NCBI GenBank assembly: GCA_049487715.1
Contig: CP150551.1
Span: forward strand, 186,001 to 250,000
Reading direction: 5' to 3'
Origin: Pycnococcus provasolii
Lineage: Eukaryota; Chlorophyta; Pseudoscourfieldiophyceae; Pseudoscourfieldiales
DNA length: 64,000 bases
Position 1 is the first letter of the stretch; every line of letters begins with the position of its first letter. Below are positions 32,906 through 42,464 of the stretch, piece after piece. The translations under genes were made by a program, and so were the position numbers. The notes under the pieces are model-generated. The model did not search any database, had not been told where the DNA came from, and worked only from the letters and a program-made list of their open reading frames with translations.

Positions 32906-35080
32906 TTAGCCACGTCGACCACGTCGTGCACCGCGCGGCGAGACGGGTGGAGAAACAGGCCCTGGCGAACGACCAGCACCAGCAGAACCGATGGAGCTGC
33001 GACGGCCACCGCCACCGCCACCGCCACCAGCAAAAGGTGGAGAGAGCGTGCCCGCAACGAGGTCCTCGACGTATCCCTCAGCCTTCAATTTCTGGTACGT
33101 CGGCCCATCCAAATTGATCGTTTTGTTCGACTTCATGTTGATGATCTTTCCCTGACGCACCAGCGGGCTGACGACCGGTGCCGTCGCCTGCTCTGGCTGC
33201 TCCGGTGGCGGCGGCGTAAAGGCTAATGCCGCCGCGTCCGGCTGAGGTGTACCCACGCTGCTTCGCCGGCGGCCCATGCGTAGTGCCGCGGAGCTTGGCG
33301 AAACCTGCTGTGCGGGCATGTTGGGAAGTGGCGCCGCACGCTCCATTTTTCTAGCCGCGTCGCTCGGCGAAATCTTGTCCACGGGCATCTGTGGCAGGGG
33401 AGAGATACCCGCTGGACCGCGTGAGGTTGGCAGCGGCGTGCGCCCCGTCGGCGACAGCGACGCCAGGCGACTGCCTGGGCCAGATGGCGTGGAAGAGCGC
33501 CCCGTGCGTTGCTGCTGCTGCTGCTGCTCGGTCTTGCTGCCCTTCTTAAACCACTTGACCATCTTCAGAAATGAGCTTACGAGCCAGTAGACGGACTTCA
33601 GCACGCGCCACGGAATCAGCGTGATCCACATAATCGCCGTCCAGACTGACTGCACATTTTCCCAAACAGCCTCTGCAAAGCCGCTTGGCACTGCACTGGC
33701 CATGGCTGTGTACGCCCAGTACCCGACGGCTCCCACAAATAGCGCGATCGTCACGTCGGCGGTCTGCACGCCCGTGGCAACAAGTCCCCATCCGACTGCG
33801 TACAGCGCAAACTTAAAAATGATCGTCGATCGGCTATCTGGTTCGATGTCACGGTCCAGGTAGAATGTTGTCGCGTACCCGATGATCATTAAAGCGAGCA
33901 CGACGTACGCGGGATGAAAGTAGTTCAGCGCAAAGGCGTACGCCGACGTGATGGCGTCCGCCGCCGAGAAGATGTTGTTCGTGAATCCCCACGACGAGGA
34001 CGAGGAAGACGAAGCGGCAGCCTTCGTGATGGACGGCGACGGCGAAGACGTGATGGAAGTCGGCGACGGGAAGTTGGAGAACCAGCGTCCCATGAGGAAG
34101 CTTGCCACGCTGTACTGTGTGAGTGCACCCCACGTAACCGCCGCAAGCCAGACGAAGCCTTTGAACAGGCTGAGCATGCCACTGTTTGGCATATTGCTCG
34201 TTCTGCGGCTGAAGTAGAACAGCATCGCGACGGTGACGATGAGCGTGAACACCACGCTTCCTGTGAGACAACGGAACATCTGGCTCGTGGCAAGCCTAGG
34301 TGCGAGGCATACGAGCAGGAACCCGGAGATGGCAAGCGCGACGTTCTTGTACGAGATGCGGTCCACCTTGCTCCACTGGCACGTCACCTTTTTGGCTATT
34401 GGTTGGTTTGCGCCACCTTCTGTTGACGCCGCCACGTCGGGAACGTTGCGCATCCTGACGGCGTAGTGAACATCCCCGTACGGGCTCGCCTGAAACGTGC
34501 ACGCGCCGTCGTCCGCGTCGCAGCACTGCGCGGGTCTTTCTGCGATGGTTTCGTTTTTATTCGTCGTGGATGCGTCGTCGACGAGCCACCTCGCGTGCGT
34601 CGCGATCTGTATGCGTATTGTCGTTGGAAGAGCGGCTTGCAGCGCGGTGAGAACGCGTCTGATTTGTCCCTTCGTGACGTCCATTCCAGTTTCGACGGCG
34701 GCACGCGAGTGTCCGACGCACGCTCGTATTTTCACATGGGCATTATTGTCATTAGCGTCACCCTCGTCGTTATTATTATGGTTGCCATTTCCCGTACTAC
34801 ATTTCACGTGAACGTCCGACGTCGTAAAAAGTTCCGCCCACTGCCATCGTTCTGCTCCTTTCAGCACACCAAAGGATGGGGATTCCAGATGCATGGGGTG
34901 CAAAGACGTGGACGCAAAGAGCGAGTCGCCTGCGAACGCGACAACAGTGCAAGACTCACAGAACAACCCAACAATGAAGCAAGAAAAGACAACAAAGAGG
35001 AGCCTACGAAAAGATGAGAAAGGTGAAGAGAGAGAGGAGCCTCTTTTGACATGGTCATGGCAATGGCGCACCACGGGCAT
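32906..35080 (-). CDS. NEMP/TMEM194-like multi-span membrane protein
   Basis: 724 residues from ATG 35080; the longer frame to 35251 starts with TTG. A signal peptide is apparent ('LLFVVFSCFIVGLFCESCTVV'). A lumenal Cys-containing region of about 200 residues follows, then several hydrophobic spans ('VALAISGFLLVCLAPRLA', 'GSVVFTLIVTVAMLFYFS', 'VWLAAVTWGALTQYS', 'YVVLALMIIGYATTFYL', 'FALYAVGWGLVATGV', 'TIALFVGAVGYWAYTAM'), the order seen in nuclear-envelope NEMP proteins. The C-terminal third is soluble, Ser/Pro/Arg-rich, with a poly-Gln run and a conserved-looking 'INLDGPTYQKLKAEGYVEDL'. Family call is moderate; it could be another SP-plus-multi-span family. Confidence 0.6.
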   Translation of the reverse strand: MPVVRHCHDHVKRGSSLSSPFSSFRRLLFVVFSCFIVGLFCESCTVVAFAGDSLFASTSLHPMHLESPSFGVLKGAERWQWAELFTTSDVHVKCSTGNGNHNNNDEGDANDNNAHVKIRACVGHSRAAVETGMDVTKGQIRRVLTALQAALPTTIRIQIATHARWLVDDASTTNKNETIAERPAQCCDADDGACTFQASPYGDVHYAVRMRNVPDVAASTEGGANQPIAKKVTCQWSKVDRISYKNVALAISGFLLVCLAPRLATSQMFRCLTGSVVFTLIVTVAMLFYFSRRTSNMPNSGMLSLFKGFVWLAAVTWGALTQYSVASFLMGRWFSNFPSPTSITSSPSPSITKAAASSSSSSSWGFTNNIFSAADAITSAYAFALNYFHPAYVVLALMIIGYATTFYLDRDIEPDSRSTIIFKFALYAVGWGLVATGVQTADVTIALFVGAVGYWAYTAMASAVPSGFAEAVWENVQSVWTAIMWITLIPWRVLKSVYWLVSSFLKMVKWFKKGSKTEQQQQQQRTGRSSTPSGPGSRLASLSPTGRTPLPTSRGPAGISPLPQMPVDKISPSDAARKMERAAPLPNMPAQQVSPSSAALRMGRRRSSVGTPQPDAAALAFTPPPPEQPEQATAPVVSPLVRQGKIINMKSNKTINLDGPTYQKLKAEGYVEDLVAGTLSPPFAGGGGGGGGRRSSIGSAGAGRSPGPVSPPVSPRGARRGRRG

Positions 35081-35471
35081 GACGAACTTGAAAAACCTGA
35101 AAATGAAAGCCCAACAGGGGAGTTCAAACAGAGAGCAGGGAGGGGGGAGGCGGGAGAGCAGACGAACTGAACTCCCTGGGAAGCAGGCCATCTTTTGAAA
35201 AAAATCGTTGCTGGTTCTAGGAGGGATCCCCCTGTACGTTTGGTACCCCAATCAAAATTCCATGGTCAGGGGGTGCGCCACAACAAAGTGAACAAACAAC
35301 CTGGCGGCATAACTGGCTGGGCAACGAAAGACGTCCGGCAGTCCGGCGTCACGCTGGCGGGCGGCACTTTTTGCAGTGAGTGGCGTGTGCGAAAACACGT
35401 CGTGCACGCGCATAGGTGCGGCTCATACCTTTAGAGGGCACCAACCTGCAGGCGCGTTTCTTTTCCGCTTC
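35081..35471. promoter_or_regulatory. Divergent region between NEMP-like and repeat-protein genes
   Basis: 391 bases. Open in the minus frame to 35251 and in the plus frame from 35376, but neither has an ATG there. No other motif recognised. Confidence 0.4.
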
Positions 35472-37100
35472 ATGAAGATGGCCGCCATGTCTCTCCCACT
35501 CAATTCACTCCCTTTGAAGTTCCCTTTGACATTGACGTGGCTTTCTCTTTCTGGATCAAAATACCTTAAGGTTGGGAATGGTCTTCGTGAGGGTCTTGGT
35601 GCTGGTCTGCTTCCCTTTCCCTTCCCATGTTCTTCTTTCTCTCAGTCTACTCGTAAGAGACTCATTCATTTCTCCGGGCAGTCTAGCAACATTTTGAGTG
35701 CTTGTTGTCACTATCCTGAAGGAATCAAAGTCGCGTCATTACTTGTGTCAAATGATAACTTATGTGCCAACAATGTAATTGGCGTCACGACGATACGTGC
35801 GTCCATATCACCGTCAACACACATATGCTCACGCACGTTCGCCGACGTGTCAGCACCCGGCAAACCGAATCGGCGCGCAGTGAATCAGAAGGCGCGTCGC
35901 GAGTTTCGCAGCTTCGAGGATGCACGCGCGTACGTGCACACGCTCGGTCTGAAGAGCCATGAGGAGTGGCATGCGTGGCGTGCGTCAGGCGCGAGACCGC
36001 ACGACATTCCAAGCAATCCATATCACGAGTACGCGTCATCAGGCTGGCTGTCGTACGGCGACTTCCTCGGATATGCAGTGGGCAAAGTGGCTGGCGAGTT
36101 TCGCACGTTCGAGGAGGCGCGCGCGTACGTGCATACGCTCGGTCTGAAGAGCACGGAGGAGTGGAATGCGTGGAGCTCGTCAGGCGCGAGGCCTTACGAC
36201 ATTCCAAGCAGTCCTCATTCGAGGTACGCGTCATCAGGCTGGCTGTCGTACGGCGACTTCCTCGGATATGCAGTGGGCAAGGTGACTGGCGAATTTCGCA
36301 CCTTCGAGGATGCACGCGCGTACGTGCATACGCTCGGTCTGAAGAGCCAAGAAGAGTGGGATGCGTGGAGTGCGTCAAGCACGAGGCCTTACGACATTCC
36401 AAGCCATCCTGATATGTATTACGCGTCATCAGGCTGGCTGTCGTACGGCGACTTCCTCGGATATGCAGTGGGCAAAGTGGCTGGCGAGTTTCGCACGTTC
36501 GAGGATGCGCGCGCGTACGTGCATACGCTCGGTCTGAAGAGCACGGAGGAGTGGAATGCGTGGCGTGCGTCAGGCGCGAGACCGCACGACATTCCAAGCA
36601 ATCCTCAAACGTATTACGCGTCATCAGGCTGGCTGTCGTACCCCGACTTCATTGGATACGCGGTGGGCAAGGAAGCGCAGGTTAGACAACGTACGGACTT
36701 TCGAAGCTTCGAGGATGCGCGCGCGTACGTGCATACGCTCGATCTAAAGGGCAAGGAGGAGTGGCGTGCGTGGAGTGCGTCAGGCGCGAGGCCTTACGAC
36801 ATTCCGAGCCATCCTCACACGTATTATGCGTCATCAGGTTGGCTGTCATACCCCGACTTCCTCGGATACAAGATCGGCAAGGTGGCTAGCGAATTTCGGA
36901 GCTTCGAGGATGCGCGCGCGTACGTGCATACGCTCGGTCTAAAGAGCCATGAGGAGTGGGTTGCTTGGAGTGCGTCAGGCGCGAGGCCTTACGACGTTCC
37001 GAGCCATCCTCACACGTATTACGCGTCATCAGGCTGGCTGTCGTTCCCCGACTTCCTCGGATACGCAGTGGGCAAAAAGGCGAGATCCCTCATTCAGTAA
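35472..37100 (+). CDS. Protein with six 65-residue 'phage-integrase repeat unit'-like repeats
   Basis: 542 residues from ATG 35472 (first ATG of the frame; 35478 is a close alternative). The first 140 residues are hydrophobic-to-basic without a recognised domain and could hold a targeting signal. From base 35901 to the end come six near-identical units with core E-F-R-x-F-E-[DE]-A-R-A-Y-V-H-T-L-x-L-K, W, ARPxDIPSxP, YASSGWLS and DFxGYxxGK. This pattern matches my memory of the repeat called phage-integrase repeat unit, found in algae, giant viruses and some phage integrases; no integrase catalytic domain is present here. The role of the repeat is not known to me; a DNA- or protein-binding scaffold is a guess. 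Confidence 0.7.
   Translation: MKMAAMSLPLNSLPLKFPLTLTWLSLSGSKYLKVGNGLREGLGAGLLPFPFPCSSFSQSTRKRLIHFSGQSSNILSACCHYPEGIKVASLLVSNDNLCANNVIGVTTIRASISPSTHICSRTFADVSAPGKPNRRAVNQKARREFRSFEDARAYVHTLGLKSHEEWHAWRASGARPHDIPSNPYHEYASSGWLSYGDFLGYAVGKVAGEFRTFEEARAYVHTLGLKSTEEWNAWSSSGARPYDIPSSPHSRYASSGWLSYGDFLGYAVGKVTGEFRTFEDARAYVHTLGLKSQEEWDAWSASSTRPYDIPSHPDMYYASSGWLSYGDFLGYAVGKVAGEFRTFEDARAYVHTLGLKSTEEWNAWRASGARPHDIPSNPQTYYASSGWLSYPDFIGYAVGKEAQVRQRTDFRSFEDARAYVHTLDLKGKEEWRAWSASGARPYDIPSHPHTYYASSGWLSYPDFLGYKIGKVASEFRSFEDARAYVHTLGLKSHEEWVAWSASGARPYDVPSHPHTYYASSGWLSFPDFLGYAVGKKARSLIQ
35901..37085 (+). repeat. Six tandem coding repeats of 195 bp
   Basis: Units begin at 35901, 36096, 36291, 36486, 36696 and 36891. 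Spacing is 195 bp throughout except 210 bp between units four and five, where five extra codons occur. Units one to four share long identical DNA stretches such as 'ggctgtcgtacggcgacttc'. Confidence 0.93.
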
Positions 37101-37253
37101 TATAAAGTGTACTTTACTCTGTTACGCGTCGGTCGTCGAGAAGAACTGAAGTAGTGCGTAGGCGCGAAGTGCTCGTGCGCGCGTCATCAGGCAGGACGTG
37201 CTGCGCGTGCTGTGGAGGAATCTGGACTCCCCCGACCCCGACCGGGGTTAAGG

Positions 37254-37261
37254 TTAGGGTT
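37254..37261 (+). promoter_or_regulatory. Telomere-like motif TTAGGGTT
   Basis: About 40 bases upstream of ATG 37300, G-rich strand on the coding strand. Part of 'ggttaaggttagggttcggg'. Confidence 0.35.
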
Positions 37262-37299
37262 CGGGTTCCCGCCCACCCGCCATTCTCCCTCGTTCCGAT

Positions 37300-39355
37300 A
37301 TGGCGTCTCGCTCTGGTGTCTGCCCGTTCCGTTTCCCACCCCGTCTGTCCCAGCAGTGCTCGTGCTATTGGTCGTCGTCGTGGTCGTTGTGACTCTTTGA
37401 ATACGAATTTCCTATGTGTTGCAACACACTCTGGATCTGGATCTAAACATACACGTTTTCCAAATCAAACTCAAAATCAAAATCACAGGAGTTCAAGGGG
37501 GGGAGTCAGTGTGCATGCCTCATGGAGGAGGAGTGACTCCTCCTCCTCCTCCTCTGGTGGAAATGAAAATGAGTCGTCCTCGCAACCACCCCTCGTGCCC
37601 GTGGGTGACCCTTCTTCGCATTCAACATCTTCGTGGATTTGTGATGACGACCCTGATCCTGATATGTCGTCATCAGAAATGGGTCCTGCTTGGGATGTCG
37701 TGTTTGATGACTTGCAAAGTCTTGTAGGGGAGTCGCAATCTGTGTTGGACGATAACTTGGACGACGATGCTGACTACTCCGATGCTGACTCCGACGAATC
37801 CTTTCTTGACGATTTTCTACAAATACAAGAAGAAGAAACGACGGCAAGACAACCAGCCAATAATCAACGCACACAACCGCCTTCTCCTCCTCCGAACGTC
37901 ATAACGAGCATTCCACCCTCCTTCTTAGGCCAGGACGAATCCATCGAAACGCACCTCGTCATCAAAACGCTCTCCACAAACCACCACAAAGTTGCCGTCG
38001 TCGAAGATGGCGAGGTGGTGGAACTCATCAACACACAACAACACGCCGACGACAAATCCAACTCAAACACGGGAGACCTCGCGAAGAACGACATCGTGCT
38101 CGCCACAATCACGTCGTTCGCCGCGGGAATGGACGCGTACCTCGTCGCCACGACGCCACGAGGCTTGCTTCCTGCATCACACCTAAGCCGCGAGAAGGGA
38201 AAGAAAGTTCCGACGACACGACTACTGCAAGTTCAGCGCGCGTCGGTGCGAAACAAGTTTACCACCAAAGGACCACGACTTACGAGCCGACTGTCTCTTC
38301 CCGGACGGTTCGCTGTTCTGCTGCCAAATCGAAAGGGTGAGATCCGTGTCAGCCGCAAGCTCTCGTCGTCGCATCGTCAGAGACTGATGGAGCTTGGCGA
38401 TGAATTACGGCCGTGCTTGGAAGACTGCGGCTTAATCCTACGCACGGAGGCGGCAGAGCAAACGCGCAGCGTGCTCGAGCGCGACGTGACGACGTTGGCC
38501 ACCACGTGGGACAGGATCAGGCGTCAAGCAGACCAAATCTTGGCGCAGCAGGAGATTGTCAAGGTGTGCAAAGCGCCGCCGAAGGGAAGAAGAAAGGCAA
38601 GCAAGCGCGCCGCGGCGAAAGATCCCGAGACTTTCTGCACGGTAGTGCACAGCGAAGCATCGCCGCTCAAACTCATCCTTAGAGACCTGTTCACAAGGCG
38701 GGTCACGTCTTTGATCGTAGACTCGCCAAAGTCATACGAGCAAGTGGAGGATATGCTTTGTGATCTGGGCATCGACGACGCAACGACAAAGGAGAAGATC
38801 ATGCTATACGACTACCGCAGGCATGCACTGAATGCGAACACGGAAGTGGTGGAGGAGGAACATGCAAGTCGCGCGCTCCTGGCAGCAGCGGCAAAGAGAA
38901 GAGGAAGAGGTCGAAGGCGAGGCAAGACGGGGAATCACTACGACGTCTTCGAGTCTCTGCTTGGATTTGAGACGTCATCCATTAGCGAAGACAATGGCAT
39001 CCGCATTCAGCTCGACGCGAAGCTTCCTGGTGCGCACATTGTTGTCCAGCAGACAGAAGCGCTGTGGGCTATCGATGTGAACGCTGGAGCTGTTGCATTC
39101 GACCGAGATGCCTCGGACGACGACACCATGCGAGAGCAAATCAATGTGCACGCCGCACGTGTCATTGCGAGAACGATACGCCTGCACGACGTGACTGGCC
39201 TCGTGATTGTCGACTTTATCAATCACGACACATTTGACTATTCGGAGGTTGAGGAAGAGATGGCGTCGATACTAGCTCGAGATCGCGCAGCGGTGAGCTT
39301 CTTGCCCATTAGCCCGTTTGGCGTGATGCAAATAACACGCCAGCGTCGCGCTTGA
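37300..39355 (+). CDS. RNE: RNase E/G family endoribonuclease, probably plastid-targeted
   Basis: The catalytic frame is open from 37154 to the stop at 39355, but its only early ATG is 37664. An ATG at 37300 in another frame opens a transit-like 'MASRSGVCPFRFPPRLSQQ', so one further frame slip near 37370-37395 is possible; the start is uncertain. S1-like region: 'NDIVLATITSFAAGMDAYLVAT'. 5'-sensor/RNase H-like part: 'GKGPRLTSRLSLPGRFAVLLP' (abridged), 'ISVSRKLSS'-type segment. DNase I-like domain: 'ALWAIDVNAGAVA' and 'TGLVIVDFIN', whose Asp residues match the two magnesium ligands of E. coli RNase E, ending 'FGVMQITRQR' like the bacterial 'GLMEMTRKR'. No Zn-link Cys pair follows. The Asp/Ser-rich head fits other algal plastid forms. 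It would process plastid rRNA and mRNA. TGTAA lies about 20 bases past the stop. Confidence 0.85.
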
Positions 39356-40296
39356 CATTCCCAGTATCTTCTTTGTAAACTAAGATGTACTTTACTTTGT
39401 CCAACTGGTTGCCCATCCACGTCCACACCCATCATGGGAGCGCCTCCATGGGGCGCCTCCATGAATGTAAATTTCAGGGACGCCATGGGATCTTCAACTC
39501 ATGCACCGGGCAAGCCGTGGCTGGCTGGAGTCACTTGCACCAACCACCTGCAACAAAAAACGGCTGGCTGGCTCAGTAAACTTTACCGGGTAGGAAGAGG
39601 GCACTGCTCTTCGCAAACCACAAGTTGTTGTGAACTCAGCGAGCTTGCGATGATTTCGCCGTGGCCGGTGCCGTCGGCGTCGGGTTCATCAACACTAACC
39701 AACAGGTAAGTACCACGATGGTAGCGTATGTTCATCACACACAAACTTTACGTCGACCAACCTCGTCGACCACGACCTTGATTAAAAAATGCCTCAACCA
39801 CGACCAATTAGTTGTTCCAACTGACCACCCGACCACGACCACGACAGCACGACGGCCACGACCAGGATGAACGCCTTGCAAGTCGTACCAACTACCAAGT
39901 TATACCACCGAGTTATACTACCAAGTTGTACCACCAAGTTGTACGAAGTGGCAAGTGGCATCTCTCATGGATCCCACCATGGGTTCGTTCCTCGTCAACA
40001 CTCAACACGTGTCATGCGTGCGCTCCTTCATTACTGCCAGCTCCGATGCCAGCGAGCCTTCGTAACCTAACCTCCTCCACGGCCAGTCGGAGAGCGTCCC
40101 ATCCCACGAGCACCCATTGCGACGCTTCCCATTCCGAATCGTCTCCATCAATCACCACCACCTTTTTATCATTCGCACTCTTCATCATCACACTTACTGT
40201 ATCGGGTAGTGTCCTCGGCTCATCCCTTAAAGTTTACTTCTTAAAGAAAAGAAACCTTTGTCGTCCCTGTTTCTTGTCGTATTCTTATTCTTATTC
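39356..40296. other. Intergenic region or unrecognised 5' exon upstream of the coiled-coil gene
   Basis: No confident gene. Small repeats: 'gcgcctccatg' twice near 39441-39465; 'accaagttgtacc'-like units at 39893-39945; CACGAC repeats near 39770-39865. A consensus splice donor 'cag|gtaagt' falls at 39706, and a pyrimidine-rich tract with AG ends near 40308, so a spliced leader exon is conceivable. Confidence 0.4.
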
Positions 40297-42291
40297 ATGA
40301 CCATGCAAGCTGGCGTTGGCCCGGCGGCCGCGGGTTCCCACGGTAACGCGTTACCCGCGCACGGTAACGCTGCTGGAATGCAAGCTGGAGTGGGCGTGGG
40401 TCCTGTAGGGGTTGGCGTGGGTGTAGGAACGCAACGAGGCGCACGCATGGGTGTGCCGCCCGGGTACTTTGCCGCAGCACAGACGCCCGATATCACCATG
40501 TACCAGCACCAAATGGCGGCGCAGGCGGCGATGATGGCCGCAGCCGCGCAGCAAAACGCCATGCCGCCGCCGTGGGCCGCAGGACACGTCAACGTCAACG
40601 CCATGCCGTACCACGCAACGCTCGTTGCCGCGGCGGCGGCTGCAGCCACCTCGCAGAACGCAACCAACACAACAGCGACAACAGCAACGGCAAACGATTC
40701 ATCAGCAAGCAAAACCGAAGAGATGAAGGCTCTAGAAAAGCGCGCCGCCGAGGCGGAAGAACGTGCAGACGCGGCGGAAAAGTCGCTCGGGAAAAAGGCG
40801 GAGCGGCTAAAGCACGCCGAGAAGCGTCTCAAAGCTGTGGAGAAGGAACGCAACGACAAAAATGCGGAGGTGACACGGCTTCACCTGCAGCTTAAGGGTG
40901 CGGTGGATGGCCTGAAAAAGAAAGCGGAGGAACTGAAGAAGTGCCGGGTACAAGTCGCCGAACTTCAGGAAGGACAGCAAGAAACGCCGCCGAGCACCAC
41001 GAAGCCTACCGAGGAACCGGAAAGCGTGGCCAAGACGACGACGACGACGACGACGACGACGACAGCAGCAGCAACGCCGGCGCCGGCAATTGCGCGAGCA
41101 CTTTCAGTGCCTGTGCCGTTGCGGCAGCCTCTTGTCGAGGAGACGACCTCTGGCCGCGACATTGCAAATATGGACTGCGACGCTAGCGCGATGCTGGACT
41201 CCTCGTTCGGGTCGCTTCGTCTGAAGCGCGAGGAACTCGACGCGATGCTCGGCCGATCGATTGGAAGCACGGCACCTCTTGCGTGCCCCACGACAGCGCA
41301 AGCAGCACCAAATCCGTCGGCGGAGGTAAAGGAGACGACGTCGGCGCCAACTGGAGAAGTGTCGTCCACGCAGCAGTACGAACCAACACCCTGCTTCGAC
41401 CCTGCAGCACTGCTCCCGTTCACGTTTGACGAAAGTCCAAACAACTCCGCTGCCGTGAAACCAACACCGTCGGTTTCTGCGTGGTTTACATCCGCGATTG
41501 CCGGCGAGACATCGTCACCGCCGCCGCATCGAGCGGAGGCGCATGTAGACAACTTGGCAGTGTCGATTCGGCGAGAGGCTGCTGCCGCGGCAGAGCGCGC
41601 GAACCACCACACGACGGCTACCGCTCGCAATCGCAAGGATGTGGTAAAGCATCACGAGGCGGCGATGGCTAGCCTTGCGCGCCTTAACGAGGAGCTCGGG
41701 CGCGTGCGTATGCCGTGGTGGTGGGTCGACGATGCAGACGCCGTGGCGGGGCTGATGCTCGAGTCGCCGGCGTCCGCTGCATCCGCACTTGGGGCAGCCA
41801 TGAACGAGTACGAGAATTGGCGTGCGGTAGACTGGTTGCCGTGGCTTGCCCCGCTCGTGCAGCACACGGACGCATGCTTGTCCGCATTTGCGCAGGCGAT
41901 CGCCACAGAGACGTCGGCGCTGCGCAACGCCGGCCCGCGCCTGATCCGCGGCATGCTCGTGGCTGGCAACGTTCTTGCTGGAGGACAGGCGTTGCGCCAG
42001 CGTCTTCAGTGCGAGGTGGCGGACTGCGCGACAGCTCTCCGTCGCTTCGACGGCGTGGTTTGGGCACCGACAACGGAAGCGGCGGAAGCATCGTCGACGC
42101 CGACCGACGAGGCGGCCAAGAAGCTCGCTCTGGATGCGGAGGAGGCATTGATTCGCGCACGCGCCGAGCTCAAGCTTTTGACCCTTCGCGGGTTTCCCGA
42201 TCACGTCGTATCTAAGGCGACCGCGGTCGTGGAGACGCTCGAGAAGCGCTTTAAAGCCTTGGAGAAGAGCGCTGGTATGAAATCATCGTAA
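40297..42291 (+). CDS. Coiled-coil protein with Ala/Gly/Met-rich head, unknown function
   Basis: 664 residues from ATG 40297; the longer frame from 40258 starts with TTG. Residues 1-145 are Ala/Gly/Met/Asn-rich. Residues 150-235 form a clear charged coiled coil ('EEMKALEKRAAEAEERADAAEKS', abridged). A Thr run follows, coded by (ACG)n at 41036-41064. The middle is disordered, with 'LDSSFGSLRLKREELDAML'. The last 200 residues are helical, with the Trp-rich motifs 'MPWWWVDDADAV' and 'NEYENWRAVDWLPWLAPL', which look conserved and structured. I do not recognise the family. A cytoskeletal or scaffolding role would fit but is only a guess. Confidence 0.65.
   Translation: MTMQAGVGPAAAGSHGNALPAHGNAAGMQAGVGVGPVGVGVGVGTQRGARMGVPPGYFAAAQTPDITMYQHQMAAQAAMMAAAAQQNAMPPPWAAGHVNVNAMPYHATLVAAAAAAATSQNATNTTATTATANDSSASKTEEMKALEKRAAEAEERADAAEKSLGKKAERLKHAEKRLKAVEKERNDKNAEVTRLHLQLKGAVDGLKKKAEELKKCRVQVAELQEGQQETPPSTTKPTEEPESVAKTTTTTTTTTTAAATPAPAIARALSVPVPLRQPLVEETTSGRDIANMDCDASAMLDSSFGSLRLKREELDAMLGRSIGSTAPLACPTTAQAAPNPSAEVKETTSAPTGEVSSTQQYEPTPCFDPAALLPFTFDESPNNSAAVKPTPSVSAWFTSAIAGETSSPPPHRAEAHVDNLAVSIRREAAAAAERANHHTTATARNRKDVVKHHEAAMASLARLNEELGRVRMPWWWVDDADAVAGLMLESPASAASALGAAMNEYENWRAVDWLPWLAPLVQHTDACLSAFAQAIATETSALRNAGPRLIRGMLVAGNVLAGGQALRQRLQCEVADCATALRRFDGVVWAPTTEAAEASSTPTDEAAKKLALDAEEALIRARAELKLLTLRGFPDHVVSKATAVVETLEKRFKALEKSAGMKSS
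41036..41064 (+). repeat. (ACG)n microsatellite coding for poly-Thr
   Basis: About ten in-frame ACG triplets between the coiled coil and the Ala-rich segment of the preceding protein. Confidence 0.85.
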
Positions 42292-42464
42292 CTATTCTTA
42301 CCGTACGGGTAACTAGTATGATCTGAAAGATTAAGTGAGTAAAGTATTATTGTCAAAATCACCTTCTATTTTTAGATGTCTTCTCCTCTCCCGCTCGCTC
42401 GCTCCCGGGACTACGGACAACTACGGAATCGCGCAAGCGCCATCCATTAAAACGTACCTTTTCG

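Noticed and set aside
35901-37085. CRISPR-like array
   Set aside because: Units are 195 bp, coding and in frame, with no short repeat-spacer structure.
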